Shown here piece by piece: positions 1 to 7,037 of a stretch of 9,151 nucleotides of DNA. A program made the position numbers and the translations under genes. The notes under the pieces are model-generated. The model had not been told where the DNA came from. It saw nothing but the letters and a program-made list of their open reading frames with translations, and made no database searches. The stretch is from contig URVD01000059.1 in the NCBI GenBank assembly GCA_900551195.1, positions 1-9,151 on the forward strand. The letters run 5' to 3'. How positions within the stretch are numbered: position 1 is the stretch's first letter; every line of letters begins with the position of its first letter. This DNA is from an uncultured Collinsella sp. GTDB lineage: Bacteria > Actinomycetota > Coriobacteriia > Coriobacteriales > Coriobacteriaceae.

Positions 1-552
1 AAAGAAATCGCCCGCCGCAGCGCTCTGCGCGCCCCGGCCACTCGTCTGCGCGTGCCCACCGTCGATGACCTTGCAGACGACGTGATCGAATTCGTGGACC
101 GCACGTACGGGGCCCAATGCGAGGCACTCGCTACCGAGTGCGGCGACTTTTTGGTGCGCCGCAGCGACGGCGTATTTGCCTATCAGCTGGCCGTAGTGGT
201 CGACGACGCCGCCATGGGCGTCACCGAGGTCGTGCGCGGATGCGACCTGCTGGGCTCCACGCCGCGCCAAATCTACCTGCAGCATTTGCTGGAACTTCCC
301 ACGCCGCACTACGCGCACATTCCGCTGCTCATGTCGCCGGATGGCCGCCGCCTTTCCAAGCGCGACCGCGACCTGGACCTGGGCGAGCTCCGCACCCGCT
401 TTGGCGCGCCCGAGGCACTACTGGGCTGGCTCGCCGGGCAAACAGGCATCGCGCCGGACGCCACACCGCGCTCTGCCGAGCAGCTGGTCGAGCACTTTAG
501 CTGGGATGTTATCCGCACGCATCGGGAAAACATCACTGTAACGGTCGAGTAG
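1..552 (+). CDS. gluQ: Glutamyl-Q tRNA(Asp) synthetase, 3' part (5' end outside window)
   Basis: The reading frame is open from base 1 to the TAG at 550-552, giving 183 residues of the C-terminal part. An internal ATG/GTG is not the likely start because the frame runs off the window edge. The stretch around 'VTEVVRGCDLLGSTPRQIYL' (roughly residues 75-94 here), followed by 'HYAHIPLLMSPDGRRLSKRD', is the class I Glu-tRNA synthetase catalytic core; 'RLSKR' is the KMSKS-like ATP-binding loop. The protein ends about 60 residues after this loop and has no anticodon-binding domain. That separates GluQ-RS (about 300 aa), which adds glutamate to queuosine of tRNA(Asp), from full-length GltX. The HIGH-like motif would lie upstream and is not visible. 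It converges on the phosphoesterase operon with a gap of only 15 bp. GltX is the alternative, less likely because of the early C-terminus. Confidence 0.88.
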   Translation, partial: KEIARRSALRAPATRLRVPTVDDLADDVIEFVDRTYGAQCEALATECGDFLVRRSDGVFAYQLAVVVDDAAMGVTEVVRGCDLLGSTPRQIYLQHLLELPTPHYAHIPLLMSPDGRRLSKRDRDLDLGELRTRFGAPEALLGWLAGQTGIAPDATPRSAEQLVEHFSWDVIRTHRENITVTVE

Positions 553-567
553 CCAGCCACCCCGCCC

Positions 568-1293
568 CTACGCGACATCCCAGGGCTGGAGTTCGTCGCC
601 CAGGCGGACAATACAGTCGTAGAGCACGGTGTGGCACTCGGCTGGGTTGGCGTCACGATGAAAATGCCCGTAGTACCAGCGCTTGTAGTCCAGGTGGTCC
701 TCCAGCTCGTCGAAAAACGTGGTGAGTCGATCGACATCGGGATAATTCCAGCCAGGTGCCGGGTAAAGCGTGGGCGAAAGCATGCGCGTGGAGCAGGTAT
801 GGGTGATCGCATAGTCGACCTTCCAACCCACGCTGTCGAGCTTTGCCCGCGCCTCCTCAAAGTTGCGCTCGTCCGGCAGCTCCTGCGGCCACCAGCTGGA
901 ATACGGAATGCGGTATTCCTTATCCACGCTCGTGGCGCCGCCCATGGTAAAGATCGTTGAGCCGTCGAGCTCAAAAACCTCACCGCGCGTCAGGCGTCGG
1001 ATGGGCGAGGTGTCCGACAGACGCTGCGTCAGGCCGCCGTGCCACAGCTCCATGGGGCGCTCCGACCAGTGATCGAAACGCTCGTGGTTGCCGTCGACAA
1101 ACAGCACGGTATAGGGGCGCGACTCCAGCCAGGCGATGTCGGCACATTCCTCGGCAGAGAAATCCCACGGAAAGCCAAAGTCTCCCGCGATAATCAGATA
1201 GTCGTCGCTCGTCAGACTATCCCCAAGCTCCCAGTCGCGGAGCTTTTGCATGTCGATGCCACCGTGGACATCACCCGTCACATAAACCGTCAT
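568..1293 (-). CDS. Calcineurin-like metallophosphoesterase (third gene of trio)
   Basis: A 241-aa protein carrying the full metallophosphoesterase motif set: D8 and H10 in 'GDVHG' (7-11), D38 in 'AGDFG' (36-40), N69-H70 in 'DGNHE' (67-71), H165 in 'ITHTC', and H210/H212 in 'GHFH' (209-212). These residues bind the two-metal centre that hydrolyses phosphoester bonds; the substrate cannot be read from sequence. No signal peptide or membrane segment is seen, so it is probably cytoplasmic. The start ATG (1293-1291) overlaps the stop TGA of the upstream gene as ATGA, and the best Shine-Dalgarno-like run (GAGGGA, 1306-1311) lies 12 nt away, so translational coupling is likely. It is a clear paralogue of the first gene of the trio: both share 'FVDGNHE', 'RGEVF', 'MGGA' followed by a DK pair, 'SWW/TWWP' and 'VGWKVDY'. 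Family assignment is confident; biological role is unknown. Confidence 0.92.
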   Translation of the reverse strand: MTVYVTGDVHGGIDMQKLRDWELGDSLTSDDYLIIAGDFGFPWDFSAEECADIAWLESRPYTVLFVDGNHERFDHWSERPMELWHGGLTQRLSDTSPIRRLTRGEVFELDGSTIFTMGGATSVDKEYRIPYSSWWPQELPDERNFEEARAKLDSVGWKVDYAITHTCSTRMLSPTLYPAPGWNYPDVDRLTTFFDELEDHLDYKRWYYGHFHRDANPAECHTVLYDCIVRLGDELQPWDVA

Positions 1294-1928
1294 CGGATCA
1301 CCACTTCCCTCTTATAGGCTTCGAGATCGTGCTCGATCTGCTCGTCGCCCGTGGCGTTGACCCACCACGGCCATTTAACGCAACACGCCGGCTCGTCGAC
1401 CTGCGCAAACCACGACTTGAGCTCCTCCAGGCTCACCGGGGCGTAGCCGTTGGCGTCCACGCCCACGTCATAGCGCAGCAGCCCCTGCCTAAGGTTGAAC
1501 GTGTTGTACGCGCCGCCGCAGCTGTGGATATGTCCGTGAAGATGCCAGCCGCCGTGCGACATGCCTTGCCAGTCGACCATGGGATAGTGGCTCAGCACGA
1601 TTTTTTGGCGGTCGATCTTGAGCACACAAATGGGCGGCTCGACGATAAAAGCATCCGCCACCGCAGGCTGCGTCCAGTCTTTGTCGTGGTTGCCAGGCAG
1701 CAGATGGACGTGCTTGCATGCAATGCTCTTACGCAGCTCGTAGGCGTCTTGCACCGTCATCTTAAAGCTGAAGTCGCCCAGAATATAAAGCTCGTCGTCC
1801 AAAGCGACCTTGCTATTAATGTTGGCGACCATGGCGTCGTTCATCTGCGCACCAGTCGACCAAGGCCTGTCGGCGAGCCGCAGCATGTTCTCGTGTCCAA
1901 AGTGGGTATCGCTGGTAAACCAGATCAT
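1290..1928 (-). CDS. Calcineurin-like metallophosphoesterase (middle gene, different subfamily)
   Basis: A 212-aa protein. Motifs are D7 and H9 in 'SDTHFGHEN' (6-14), D52 in 'LGDFSF' (50-55), N80-H81 in 'PGNHDK' (78-83), H114 in 'LSHYP', and H133/H135 in 'HGHIH' (131-135). This is the short 'DTHFGHxN' type of metallophosphoesterase that is also common in phages and mobile DNA, and it is distinct from its two neighbours, which begin with GDVHG. The catalytic residues are intact, so it is probably an active metal-dependent phosphatase or phosphodiesterase; the substrate is unknown. The residues after about 175 (Trp/Cys-rich, then acidic) look like an extra C-terminal tail. The ATG at 1928 is supported by AGGAGG at 1934-1939, five nt upstream. 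It overlaps the downstream gene by four bases (ATGA). Confidence 0.92.
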   Translation of the reverse strand: MIWFTSDTHFGHENMLRLADRPWSTGAQMNDAMVANINSKVALDDELYILGDFSFKMTVQDAYELRKSIACKHVHLLPGNHDKDWTQPAVADAFIVEPPICVLKIDRQKIVLSHYPMVDWQGMSHGGWHLHGHIHSCGGAYNTFNLRQGLLRYDVGVDANGYAPVSLEELKSWFAQVDEPACCVKWPWWVNATGDEQIEHDLEAYKREVVIR

Positions 1929-1933
1929 GGGAA

Positions 1934-1939
1934 CCTCCT
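1934..1939 (-). promoter_or_regulatory. Shine-Dalgarno overlapping the upstream stop codon
   Basis: Minus-strand AGGAGG lies 5 nt before the ATG at 1928 and overlaps the TAG of the upstream phosphoesterase (1940-1938). A ribosome terminating there would sit directly on this site, which favours coupled translation of the two genes. Confidence 0.8.
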
Positions 1940-2693
1940 AACGCTCTTGCTCGGAATAGTTGCTCGTCGTCTCGCCGAATCCGTCGGCACATCGCGCTTC
2001 GATCCGCACGATATCTTGGTAGATAAGGCGATGCTTTTCATCGCGCCATTCATCGTCATGGTAATGGCCAAAGAACCAGGTGCGGTAGTCGAGTCGCCCA
2101 TCGAGCTCGCCCAAAAAGGCCTGCAGCGAATCGTCGTAGAACTCGCGATTGCACTCCATGCACAGCTCGTCTGCCAAATCGACCGGCGCCTCGTGAGTCA
2201 CAACATAGTCGACCTTCCAGCCCACACGATCGAGCGAGGCGCGACAGTATTCCACCTCGCTCTCACTCGGCATTTCCTCGGGCCACCACGTCTTTCCCTC
2301 CCGGCGCCACTGTTTGTCATGGCTCGCGGCTCCACCCATGGCGAGCACCGTGTTCCCCGCGATGTCGAACACCTCGCCGCGCATCAGGTGCAGCACATGT
2401 GGGCGAGCCTCGTGAACGAGGCCCCCGTTCCACTCTCGGATCGGCAGCCCCGCCAGCAAATGGTGATTCTCGTGATTACCGTCGACAAAACACGTGGTCC
2501 AGGGCTTGGACTCAAACCAGTCGAGCCAGTATTTGTCGGTGTTTGAGCCACTCCATATAAAGCCAAAGTCACCGGCAACGATCACCACGTCATCGCGCGT
2601 CAGCGTACGACCCAATGGCCAAACGCGCGACGAGAAGCGGCTCGCCCCGTACTCGGCAACACCGTGAACGTCTCCGGTAACGAAAATGGACAT
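1938..2693 (-). CDS. Calcineurin-like metallophosphoesterase (first gene of trio)
   Basis: A 251-aa protein with D8 and H10 in 'GDVHG' (7-11), D42 in 'AGDFG' (40-44), N73-H74 in 'DGNHE' (71-75), H167 in 'VTHEA', and H210/H212 in 'GHYH' (209-212), i.e. a complete bimetal centre. The start at 2693 was chosen because 'MSIFVTGDVHG' matches its paralogue's 'MTVYVTGDVHG' and a strong GGAGGTG lies 7 nt upstream. The frame extends upstream to an ATG at 2768, but that adds 25 residues with no homology and no ribosome binding site. The conserved 'MGGAASHDK' and 'TWWPEE' blocks (about 119-140) mark it as the same subfamily as the third gene. The C-terminus has a 25-residue polar tail. Its stop codon (1940-1938) overlaps the Shine-Dalgarno of the next gene, so the trio is one operon. 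The substrate is unknown. Confidence 0.92.
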   Translation of the reverse strand: MSIFVTGDVHGVAEYGASRFSSRVWPLGRTLTRDDVVIVAGDFGFIWSGSNTDKYWLDWFESKPWTTCFVDGNHENHHLLAGLPIREWNGGLVHEARPHVLHLMRGEVFDIAGNTVLAMGGAASHDKQWRREGKTWWPEEMPSESEVEYCRASLDRVGWKVDYVVTHEAPVDLADELCMECNREFYDDSLQAFLGELDGRLDYRTWFFGHYHDDEWRDEKHRLIYQDIVRIEARCADGFGETTSNYSEQER

Positions 2694-2700
2694 CAAACAA

Positions 2701-2707
2701 CACCTCC
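2701..2707 (-). promoter_or_regulatory. Shine-Dalgarno deciding the start of the first phosphoesterase
   Basis: Minus-strand GGAGGTG ends 7 nt before the ATG at 2693. It is the reason for preferring this start over the upstream in-frame ATG at 2768. Confidence 0.8.
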
Positions 2708-2778
2708 GCGCTGTGCGACTCTGGACAAATCGATAGCAGAAATTGCGGGTCTGCCCCGGCATCTGCATCCCTTAGGGC

Positions 2779-3018
2779 TTACCCCTCGTTCTTCCATCCA
2801 AACGGGTCAAACACCCAAAAGATCAGATCGAGCACGCCGCCGGTCATCATGGCACCGGCAAGGGCGATGATGACGTGCAGGGAACTGGCACTTCGGAGCA
2901 CGTCGAATGGCCCCAGAACAGCCAGCAGCGCGATCGCTGCGCCGGCTGCGCACAGCGCGAGACACGGCCCCGCGTCCTTGACGCACTTCTTTGCGAGATG
3001 TTTGGTGTTGTCACTCAT
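2779..3018 (-). CDS. Small two-helix membrane protein, function unknown
   Basis: A 79-aa protein. A hydrophilic Lys-rich N-terminus (residues 1-16, 'MSDNTKHLAKK...') is followed by two hydrophobic segments, about residues 17-37 ('LALCAAGAAIALLAVLG' core) and 47-70 ('HVIIALAGAMMTGG', then 'DLIFWVF'), and a short 'DPFGWKNEG' tail. It therefore looks like a small inner-membrane hairpin protein. I do not recognise a family. The ATG at 3018 was chosen because AAGGAG (3029-3034) lies 10 nt upstream; an in-frame ATG at 3075 would add 19 unremarkable residues. It lies 85 bp upstream of the phosphoesterase operon on the same strand with no convincing terminator or promoter between, so co-transcription is possible but unproven. 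Confidence 0.68.
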   Translation of the reverse strand: MSDNTKHLAKKCVKDAGPCLALCAAGAAIALLAVLGPFDVLRSASSLHVIIALAGAMMTGGVLDLIFWVFDPFGWKNEG

Positions 3019-3028
3019 CGATATCGAA

Positions 3029-3034
3029 CTCCTT
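3029..3034 (-). promoter_or_regulatory. Shine-Dalgarno deciding the start of the 79-aa membrane protein
   Basis: Minus-strand AAGGAG lies 10 nt before the ATG at 3018. No comparable site precedes the alternative start at 3075. Confidence 0.6.
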
Positions 3035-3101
3035 AGAGGGTCGCTGTTCAGATGCATGCCGCCGCGACGGAGCATGACGACAGGTTAAGTGTCACATGTC
3101 G

Positions 3102-3133
3102 TGCGGACACGTTTTTAAACCCACGCGTCCGCA
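3102..3133 (-). other. Stem-loop in the intergenic region between two small membrane genes
   Basis: Arms 3102-3112 (TGCGGACACGT) and 3123-3133 (ACGCGTCCGCA) form an 11-bp stem around a 10-nt loop. The single mismatch on the plus strand (A/C, 3109/3126) becomes a U-G pair in a minus-strand transcript, so the stem is continuous only in RNA of the genes' sense. No T-run follows in either direction, so it is not a standard intrinsic terminator. It could limit read-through, protect an mRNA end, or be a processing site. Confidence 0.5.
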
Positions 3134-3171
3134 GGGACCCATATCCTTGCAGAGCAGCCCTGAAGAATCTC

Positions 3172-3528
3172 CTAAACCGCCGACGGGCAACATGCTGAAC
3201 AGGGGATCTTTCCTCGCTTGAGCGCGGTCGCCAAAGGCACGCTTGTTCTGATGGCGTTTTGAGGAAGGTTCTTGCATCCAGCAGAGCGGTGATAAATCTT
3301 GCCGTTCTTAGTGACGATTACCTTGATTTTTGAGGTATCCACACTGCGGGGCTCGATGGGCGCGGTCGCTTCTCGATGAGCCGACGCTGTTTTCCAAGGC
3401 TTGCCTCTCGAAAAACCAGAATCGCAGAACCGATTGATATAGCTGTCGAAACATCCATCGAACAGCAGCCCCGTTGCCAGGCCCGCCATGAATCCACAGA
3501 CGATCGCGGCCTCTCCCCTAATTTGCAT
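3172..3528 (-). CDS. Membrane-anchored protein with Ada-like Cys/His metal-binding module
   Basis: A 118-aa protein. Residues 7-25 ('AAIVCGFMAGLATGLLF') form a signal-anchor or transmembrane segment. A linker of about 40 polar residues follows, then a C-terminal module from about 68: 'KVIVTKNGKIYHRSAGCKNL' and, later, 'GKIPCSACCP'. The pattern H80, C85, C110, C113 (C114) with 'VTKxGxxYHxxxC' resembles the small zinc-binding module related to the Ada metal-binding domain that is found appended to secreted nucleases and other surface proteins. This points to a zinc- or metal-binding extracytoplasmic domain; no catalytic role can be read from sequence. The start at 3528 is fixed by AAGGAGG 5 nt upstream; an in-frame ATG at 3576 lacks one. 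It lies about 105 bp after the giant surface protein on the same strand. Confidence 0.75.
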   Translation of the reverse strand: MQIRGEAAIVCGFMAGLATGLLFDGCFDSYINRFCDSGFSRGKPWKTASAHREATAPIEPRSVDTSKIKVIVTKNGKIYHRSAGCKNLPQNAIRTSVPLATALKRGKIPCSACCPSAV

Positions 3529-3533
3529 ATGTC

Positions 3534-3540
3534 CCTCCTT
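3534..3540 (-). promoter_or_regulatory. Shine-Dalgarno deciding the start of the metal-binding protein
   Basis: Minus-strand AAGGAGG lies 5 nt before the ATG at 3528. It excludes the longer reading from 3576. Confidence 0.75.
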
Positions 3541-3633
3541 AATCGCTCTTAAAGAACAAGGCAGCGCGCGCCGCATGGAGCCTCATCACCCCCCACGGTA
3601 CGCGCCGAAAATGGCCCGCAGCCCCTTCTGTCC

Positions 3634-6600
3634 CTAACGAATCAGCTGGCGGCGTTTATCGGACAGGAAGACACCGGCGGCTACCAGGACCGTGCCGCCG
3701 ATAACGAAGGTCTCGCCCAGCAGGTCGAACGCATCGCCCGTGGCAGGCATCGCCGTCTGCTGCGTCGCAATCTCGGTTGTTGCCACCGCATGTTTGGCCT
3801 GGTACGTCACCTGCGTAGCGGTCTGAGCCTGCTCGCCATTCCCGCGTTCGGCGGCCTCTTGGCGAGCAATCTCGGCGTTGAGCTCGGCAATAGCCTGGTC
3901 GAGCTCGGCCTTGGCGGCGGTGTAGTTTGCAAGCGCCTCCAAGTATGCCGGCGCCACGGCATCCGTCGCAGCCACGGCGGCATCGAGCTCGGCCTTGGCG
4001 GTCGCGGCACGCTCGGCGGCATCGTGGGCCGCAGCGATCTTGACGTTGAGCGCCTCGTCCGCATCGTCAGCGCTGCCATTGACGATGGCTTCGGCAAGAT
4101 TGACGCTGCGCAGGCGGGCAACCGCGGCGGCAGAGGCATCGCGGGCGGCAGTTGCATTCGCCACGGCATCGCCAGCCTCCACCACGTCGTACTCGGCATC
4201 GCTCACGGCCACCTCCGCAGCATCGAGCGCGACATCGGCAGTGGCTTTGCCCTCTGTGGCCCTGGCAAGTGCCGCAGCGGCATTCTTAAGCTGAGAGGCA
4301 CGCCCGGCAGCTGCATCAGATTTTGCCTGAGCCGTTGCCACGACGGCGTCGGCATCGCTCGCAGCCTGCTGGGCCATATCGAGCTCCGCCTGAGTGGCAG
4401 CAGCATCGATGCCTGCCTGATCGGCATCGCCTTGGGCGGCAAGAAGTTCGGCCTCCGCCACGCGCTGATTGGCACGAGCGTCTTCGAGTGCAGACGATGC
4501 CGCATCAAACGCACGCTGAGCAGCGGCGATATCGGCTGAGTATGCCGCCAGCTCATCCTGGGCCGCGGCAAGTGCATCCTGCTTTTCGTCAACACCGGTA
4601 CGAGCGGCGTCCAGCGCGCGTTTGGCAGCAGCCGCCTTGCCCTTGGCAATGTCGAGCTCGCCAGACTTGGCAGCCACGGCATCCTGTGCCGCCGCAACAA
4701 CGGCGTTGGCAGCGCTCAAATCGGCGCGGGCATCGCTCACGGCACGCGCGGCGGCATCAGCTACAGCTTGTTTCTGCTCCACAGCAGCCTGGGCATCAGA
4801 GGCCTTGGCAGCCGCAGTATCGACGTCAGCGGCAGCACGCTCAACCTGGGCCTGCTTTGCCGCAACGGCCTGCGATGCAACATTCACCTTGTTGCCCGCA
4901 TCCTCGGCAACGCCCTGCGCCGCAGCAAGCTCCTTGCGTGCCGCGTCCACGCCCTGCTCGGGATTTGCCAGAGCGTCACACCACGCGTTCAACGCAGCCT
5001 CATACTCTGCAACCGTCATCGGATTGAGGTTATACGGCTTGTACCATTGACCAGAATATACAAATGTCTGCGCCTGTGTACTCCCGTACAGCGTCCCTCG
5101 CGTGCAAACGCCCATGCCCGTCACGGTGTAATCGGGGTTGATCACGTTGATGTAATGGCCGACCGAGGGGCTTGATCCACCGTGCAGTGCGGCGTAGTTA
5201 TCAATCTGGGAGCTATGCGCCGTATAGAAATCGTAAGCGGCCTTTCCCGTAAGGCCCGATGCGCCCAGCGAGGCGGCGGCAGCATTAAAGATGGCCTTCT
5301 CCTGATCGACCCACTGCTTAAACGGATTGCTTCCGTAGTTCCACGCCACATTCTCGCCCACGTTAAACTGCTGAGCGTGCGCGACTTTCGTATCCGAGAA
5401 GTTCGCATCGGCAATGGCAGTCGCCATCATGGCATACGTCACCTTGAGCTCGCCTAGGCCAACGCTTGCGCGATACTCGTTGCACGCTTTGAGCCACACG
5501 ACCGCCTGCTTCATATTGGTCAGGCTTGTCGCGTCGACCTCCTCGCCCACCTTGTTGTAGTTAGCGAGTTTGCAGTTGAGGATGATATTCGCCGCATCGT
5601 CGGCGCCCACACTTTTAAAGAACGCGATAGCACCCTGACGGTAATTCTCCGCCGACGCGTTCGCCGTTGCCTGAGCGGCATCGAGCTTGGCCTGGGCCTG
5701 AGCCACAGCCTGATCGGCCTGCTGCTTTTGGGCCTTCGCCTGATTGAGCGCCTTGTCTGCAGCGTCTTTCTCGTCCTTGGCTGCCGAGAGCTTGACCTGG
5801 GCGTCGGCCAACTCCGTAAGCGCGGAGGCATGATCGGCCTTGGCCTGGTCAAGGGCGGCATCGGCTGCCGTCTTGGCGGCAGCAGCGTCATCCAGCTTGG
5901 TCTGGGCATCGGTGGCAACCTGCTGCTGATTGGCAACTGCCTGCTGGGCAGTCTGCACCTCGCCCTCGACGGCAGTCGCCTCTTGCTCGGCGGCGGCAAG
6001 CTCGCCCTCGCGCTGCGCCTGCGTGGCCTTGGCGGCCGTCAGCGCCTCGGACGCAGCAGTCACCTTTGCCTTGGCGTCCTCGTACTCCGGGCCCGCAGCG
6101 CCCTGCTCGGCTCGATCCAGATCGGCCTTGGCCGCGTCATAGCTCGCCCGTGCGGCGTCCACGTCCGCATCTGCCGCGGTCTTTGCCTGCTGAGCTGCCG
6201 AAAGCTTGACCTGCGTTTCCCGCTGCTTGGCAGCGGCGGCATCGGCAGCCGCCTGGGCATCCGAGAGTTTGGCTTGCGCATCAGCGGCCTGCTGCTTTGC
6301 CTGCTCCAAATCACTCGCAGCCTGCTCTGCGGCCGCCTGAGCGGCGGCTACGGCCTCGGGCGTGGCGTCGGATGCAGCAGCCCGTGCGGTCTCAAGCGCA
6401 GACTGGGCATTGGCGGCCGCCTTCTGCGCGGCAACCAGGGCTTCGTCCTTGTCCGTCAGGTTCTTCTTGGCGGCATCGAGCGCAGCCTGAGCGTCCTCAA
6501 GCGTCTTGACATCCAAATCGGCCTTGTCCTGCGCAGCGCCCAGCTGCTTTTCCAGCCCGGCCGAGGCAGCGGAAACCGCGCTATCACTTGCACCGCGGGC

Positions 6601-6984
6601 CGCGTCATAGACGCCCTGCGCCCGCTGCTGGTTGGCGGCAGCAGCATCGTAGGGAGCAGCAGCCGCTTCCAGATCGGCCTTGGCAGCAGCAGCTTTGGCA
6701 CGCGCCGCATCAACTGCAGCCTGCAGGTCGGCGACCTTTTGCGCCGCAGACACAGCACCCGCGCCAGCACCGGCGGCCGCAGCGCTCGTCAGCGGCGACA
6801 TCACCGCAGCCGTTGCGCCCGCAGCGCCAATGCCATCCGCACCCTGCGCCGCCGCGGCCAGGGGCGACAGCAGCGAGCCGCCCGTCATGGCAATCGTCGC
6901 CGCAGCAACTGTCGCCACGCGTCCAGCCGCCTTGGCCTTACCCAAAGCCTTGCCGTTCATGTCCTTGTTCATGTTCTTGCTCAT
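3634..6984 (-). CDS. Giant sortase-anchored surface protein: coiled coil, CAP-like domain, coiled coil, MPATG
   Basis: A 1116-aa protein. Residues 1-22 are Lys-rich and 23-47 hydrophobic, with a likely signal peptidase site after 'PLAAAA'. From about 82 to 445 it is an Ala-rich heptad coiled coil. Residues 447-645 form a globular domain: 'NYRQGAIAFFKSVGA', 'TSLTNMKQA', 'CNEYRASVGL' (501-510), H536, 'VGENVAW' (E544), 'WVDQEK' (E562) and 'VGHYINVINP' (H610). This is the CAP/SCP/PR-1 fold signature with its His-Glu-Glu-His set. A second Ala-rich coil covers about 665-1050. The C-terminus has MPATG (1079-1083), a variant LPXTG sortase motif, then a hydrophobic segment and the 'KRRQ' tail. The protein should be covalently linked to the wall as a long rod. 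Architecture and domain resemble SEC10/PgrA surface-exclusion proteins of Gram-positive conjugative plasmids; adhesion is equally possible. The ATG at 6984 was chosen because it opens the signal peptide and GGAAGG (6993-6998) lies 8 nt upstream; an upstream ATG at 7113 adds a non-secretory leader. No sortase gene is in the window. Confidence 0.9.
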   Translation of the reverse strand: MSKNMNKDMNGKALGKAKAAGRVATVAAATIAMTGGSLLSPLAAAAQGADGIGAAGATAAVMSPLTSAAAAGAGAGAVSAAQKVADLQAAVDAARAKAAAAKADLEAAAAPYDAAAANQQRAQGVYDAARGASDSAVSAASAGLEKQLGAAQDKADLDVKTLEDAQAALDAAKKNLTDKDEALVAAQKAAANAQSALETARAAASDATPEAVAAAQAAAEQAASDLEQAKQQAADAQAKLSDAQAAADAAAAKQRETQVKLSAAQQAKTAADADVDAARASYDAAKADLDRAEQGAAGPEYEDAKAKVTAASEALTAAKATQAQREGELAAAEQEATAVEGEVQTAQQAVANQQQVATDAQTKLDDAAAAKTAADAALDQAKADHASALTELADAQVKLSAAKDEKDAADKALNQAKAQKQQADQAVAQAQAKLDAAQATANASAENYRQGAIAFFKSVGADDAANIILNCKLANYNKVGEEVDATSLTNMKQAVVWLKACNEYRASVGLGELKVTYAMMATAIADANFSDTKVAHAQQFNVGENVAWNYGSNPFKQWVDQEKAIFNAAAASLGASGLTGKAAYDFYTAHSSQIDNYAALHGGSSPSVGHYINVINPDYTVTGMGVCTRGTLYGSTQAQTFVYSGQWYKPYNLNPMTVAEYEAALNAWCDALANPEQGVDAARKELAAAQGVAEDAGNKVNVASQAVAAKQAQVERAAADVDTAAAKASDAQAAVEQKQAVADAAARAVSDARADLSAANAVVAAAQDAVAAKSGELDIAKGKAAAAKRALDAARTGVDEKQDALAAAQDELAAYSADIAAAQRAFDAASSALEDARANQRVAEAELLAAQGDADQAGIDAAATQAELDMAQQAASDADAVVATAQAKSDAAAGRASQLKNAAAALARATEGKATADVALDAAEVAVSDAEYDVVEAGDAVANATAARDASAAAVARLRSVNLAEAIVNGSADDADEALNVKIAAAHDAAERAATAKAELDAAVAATDAVAPAYLEALANYTAAKAELDQAIAELNAEIARQEAAERGNGEQAQTATQVTYQAKHAVATTEIATQQTAMPATGDAFDLLGETFVIGGTVLVAAGVFLSDKRRQLIR

Positions 6985-7037
6985 TGCCGATTCCTTCCCA
7001 CGGTGAGCCGTTGTTTGCCACAGATAGTCGATCTGAC

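Noticed and set aside
553..589. CCAGCC / GGCTGG repeat at the convergent gene ends as a bidirectional terminator
   Set aside because: Only 6 bp with a 25-nt loop, no T-run, and it lies partly within the phosphoesterase coding end.
1329..2546. 405-codon open frame on the plus strand across two phosphoesterase genes
   Set aside because: It runs antisense over two genes with complete catalytic motifs and has no recognisable domain; explained by GC-rich codon bias.
2694..2768. N-terminal extension of the first phosphoesterase to the ATG at 2768
   Set aside because: The extra 25 residues have no counterpart in the paralogue and lack a ribosome site, whereas the inner ATG has GGAGGTG 7 nt upstream.
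3529..3633. Terminator after the surface-protein gene
   Set aside because: Only very short GC pairings are visible around GGGGCTGCGGGCC before ATTTTC; too weak to support.
3634..6984. Coiled-coil stretches as tandem DNA repeats or CRISPR-like arrays
   Set aside because: The Ala/Lys/Asp-rich heptads recur at protein level, but the DNA units are not regular in length or sequence and there are no spacers.
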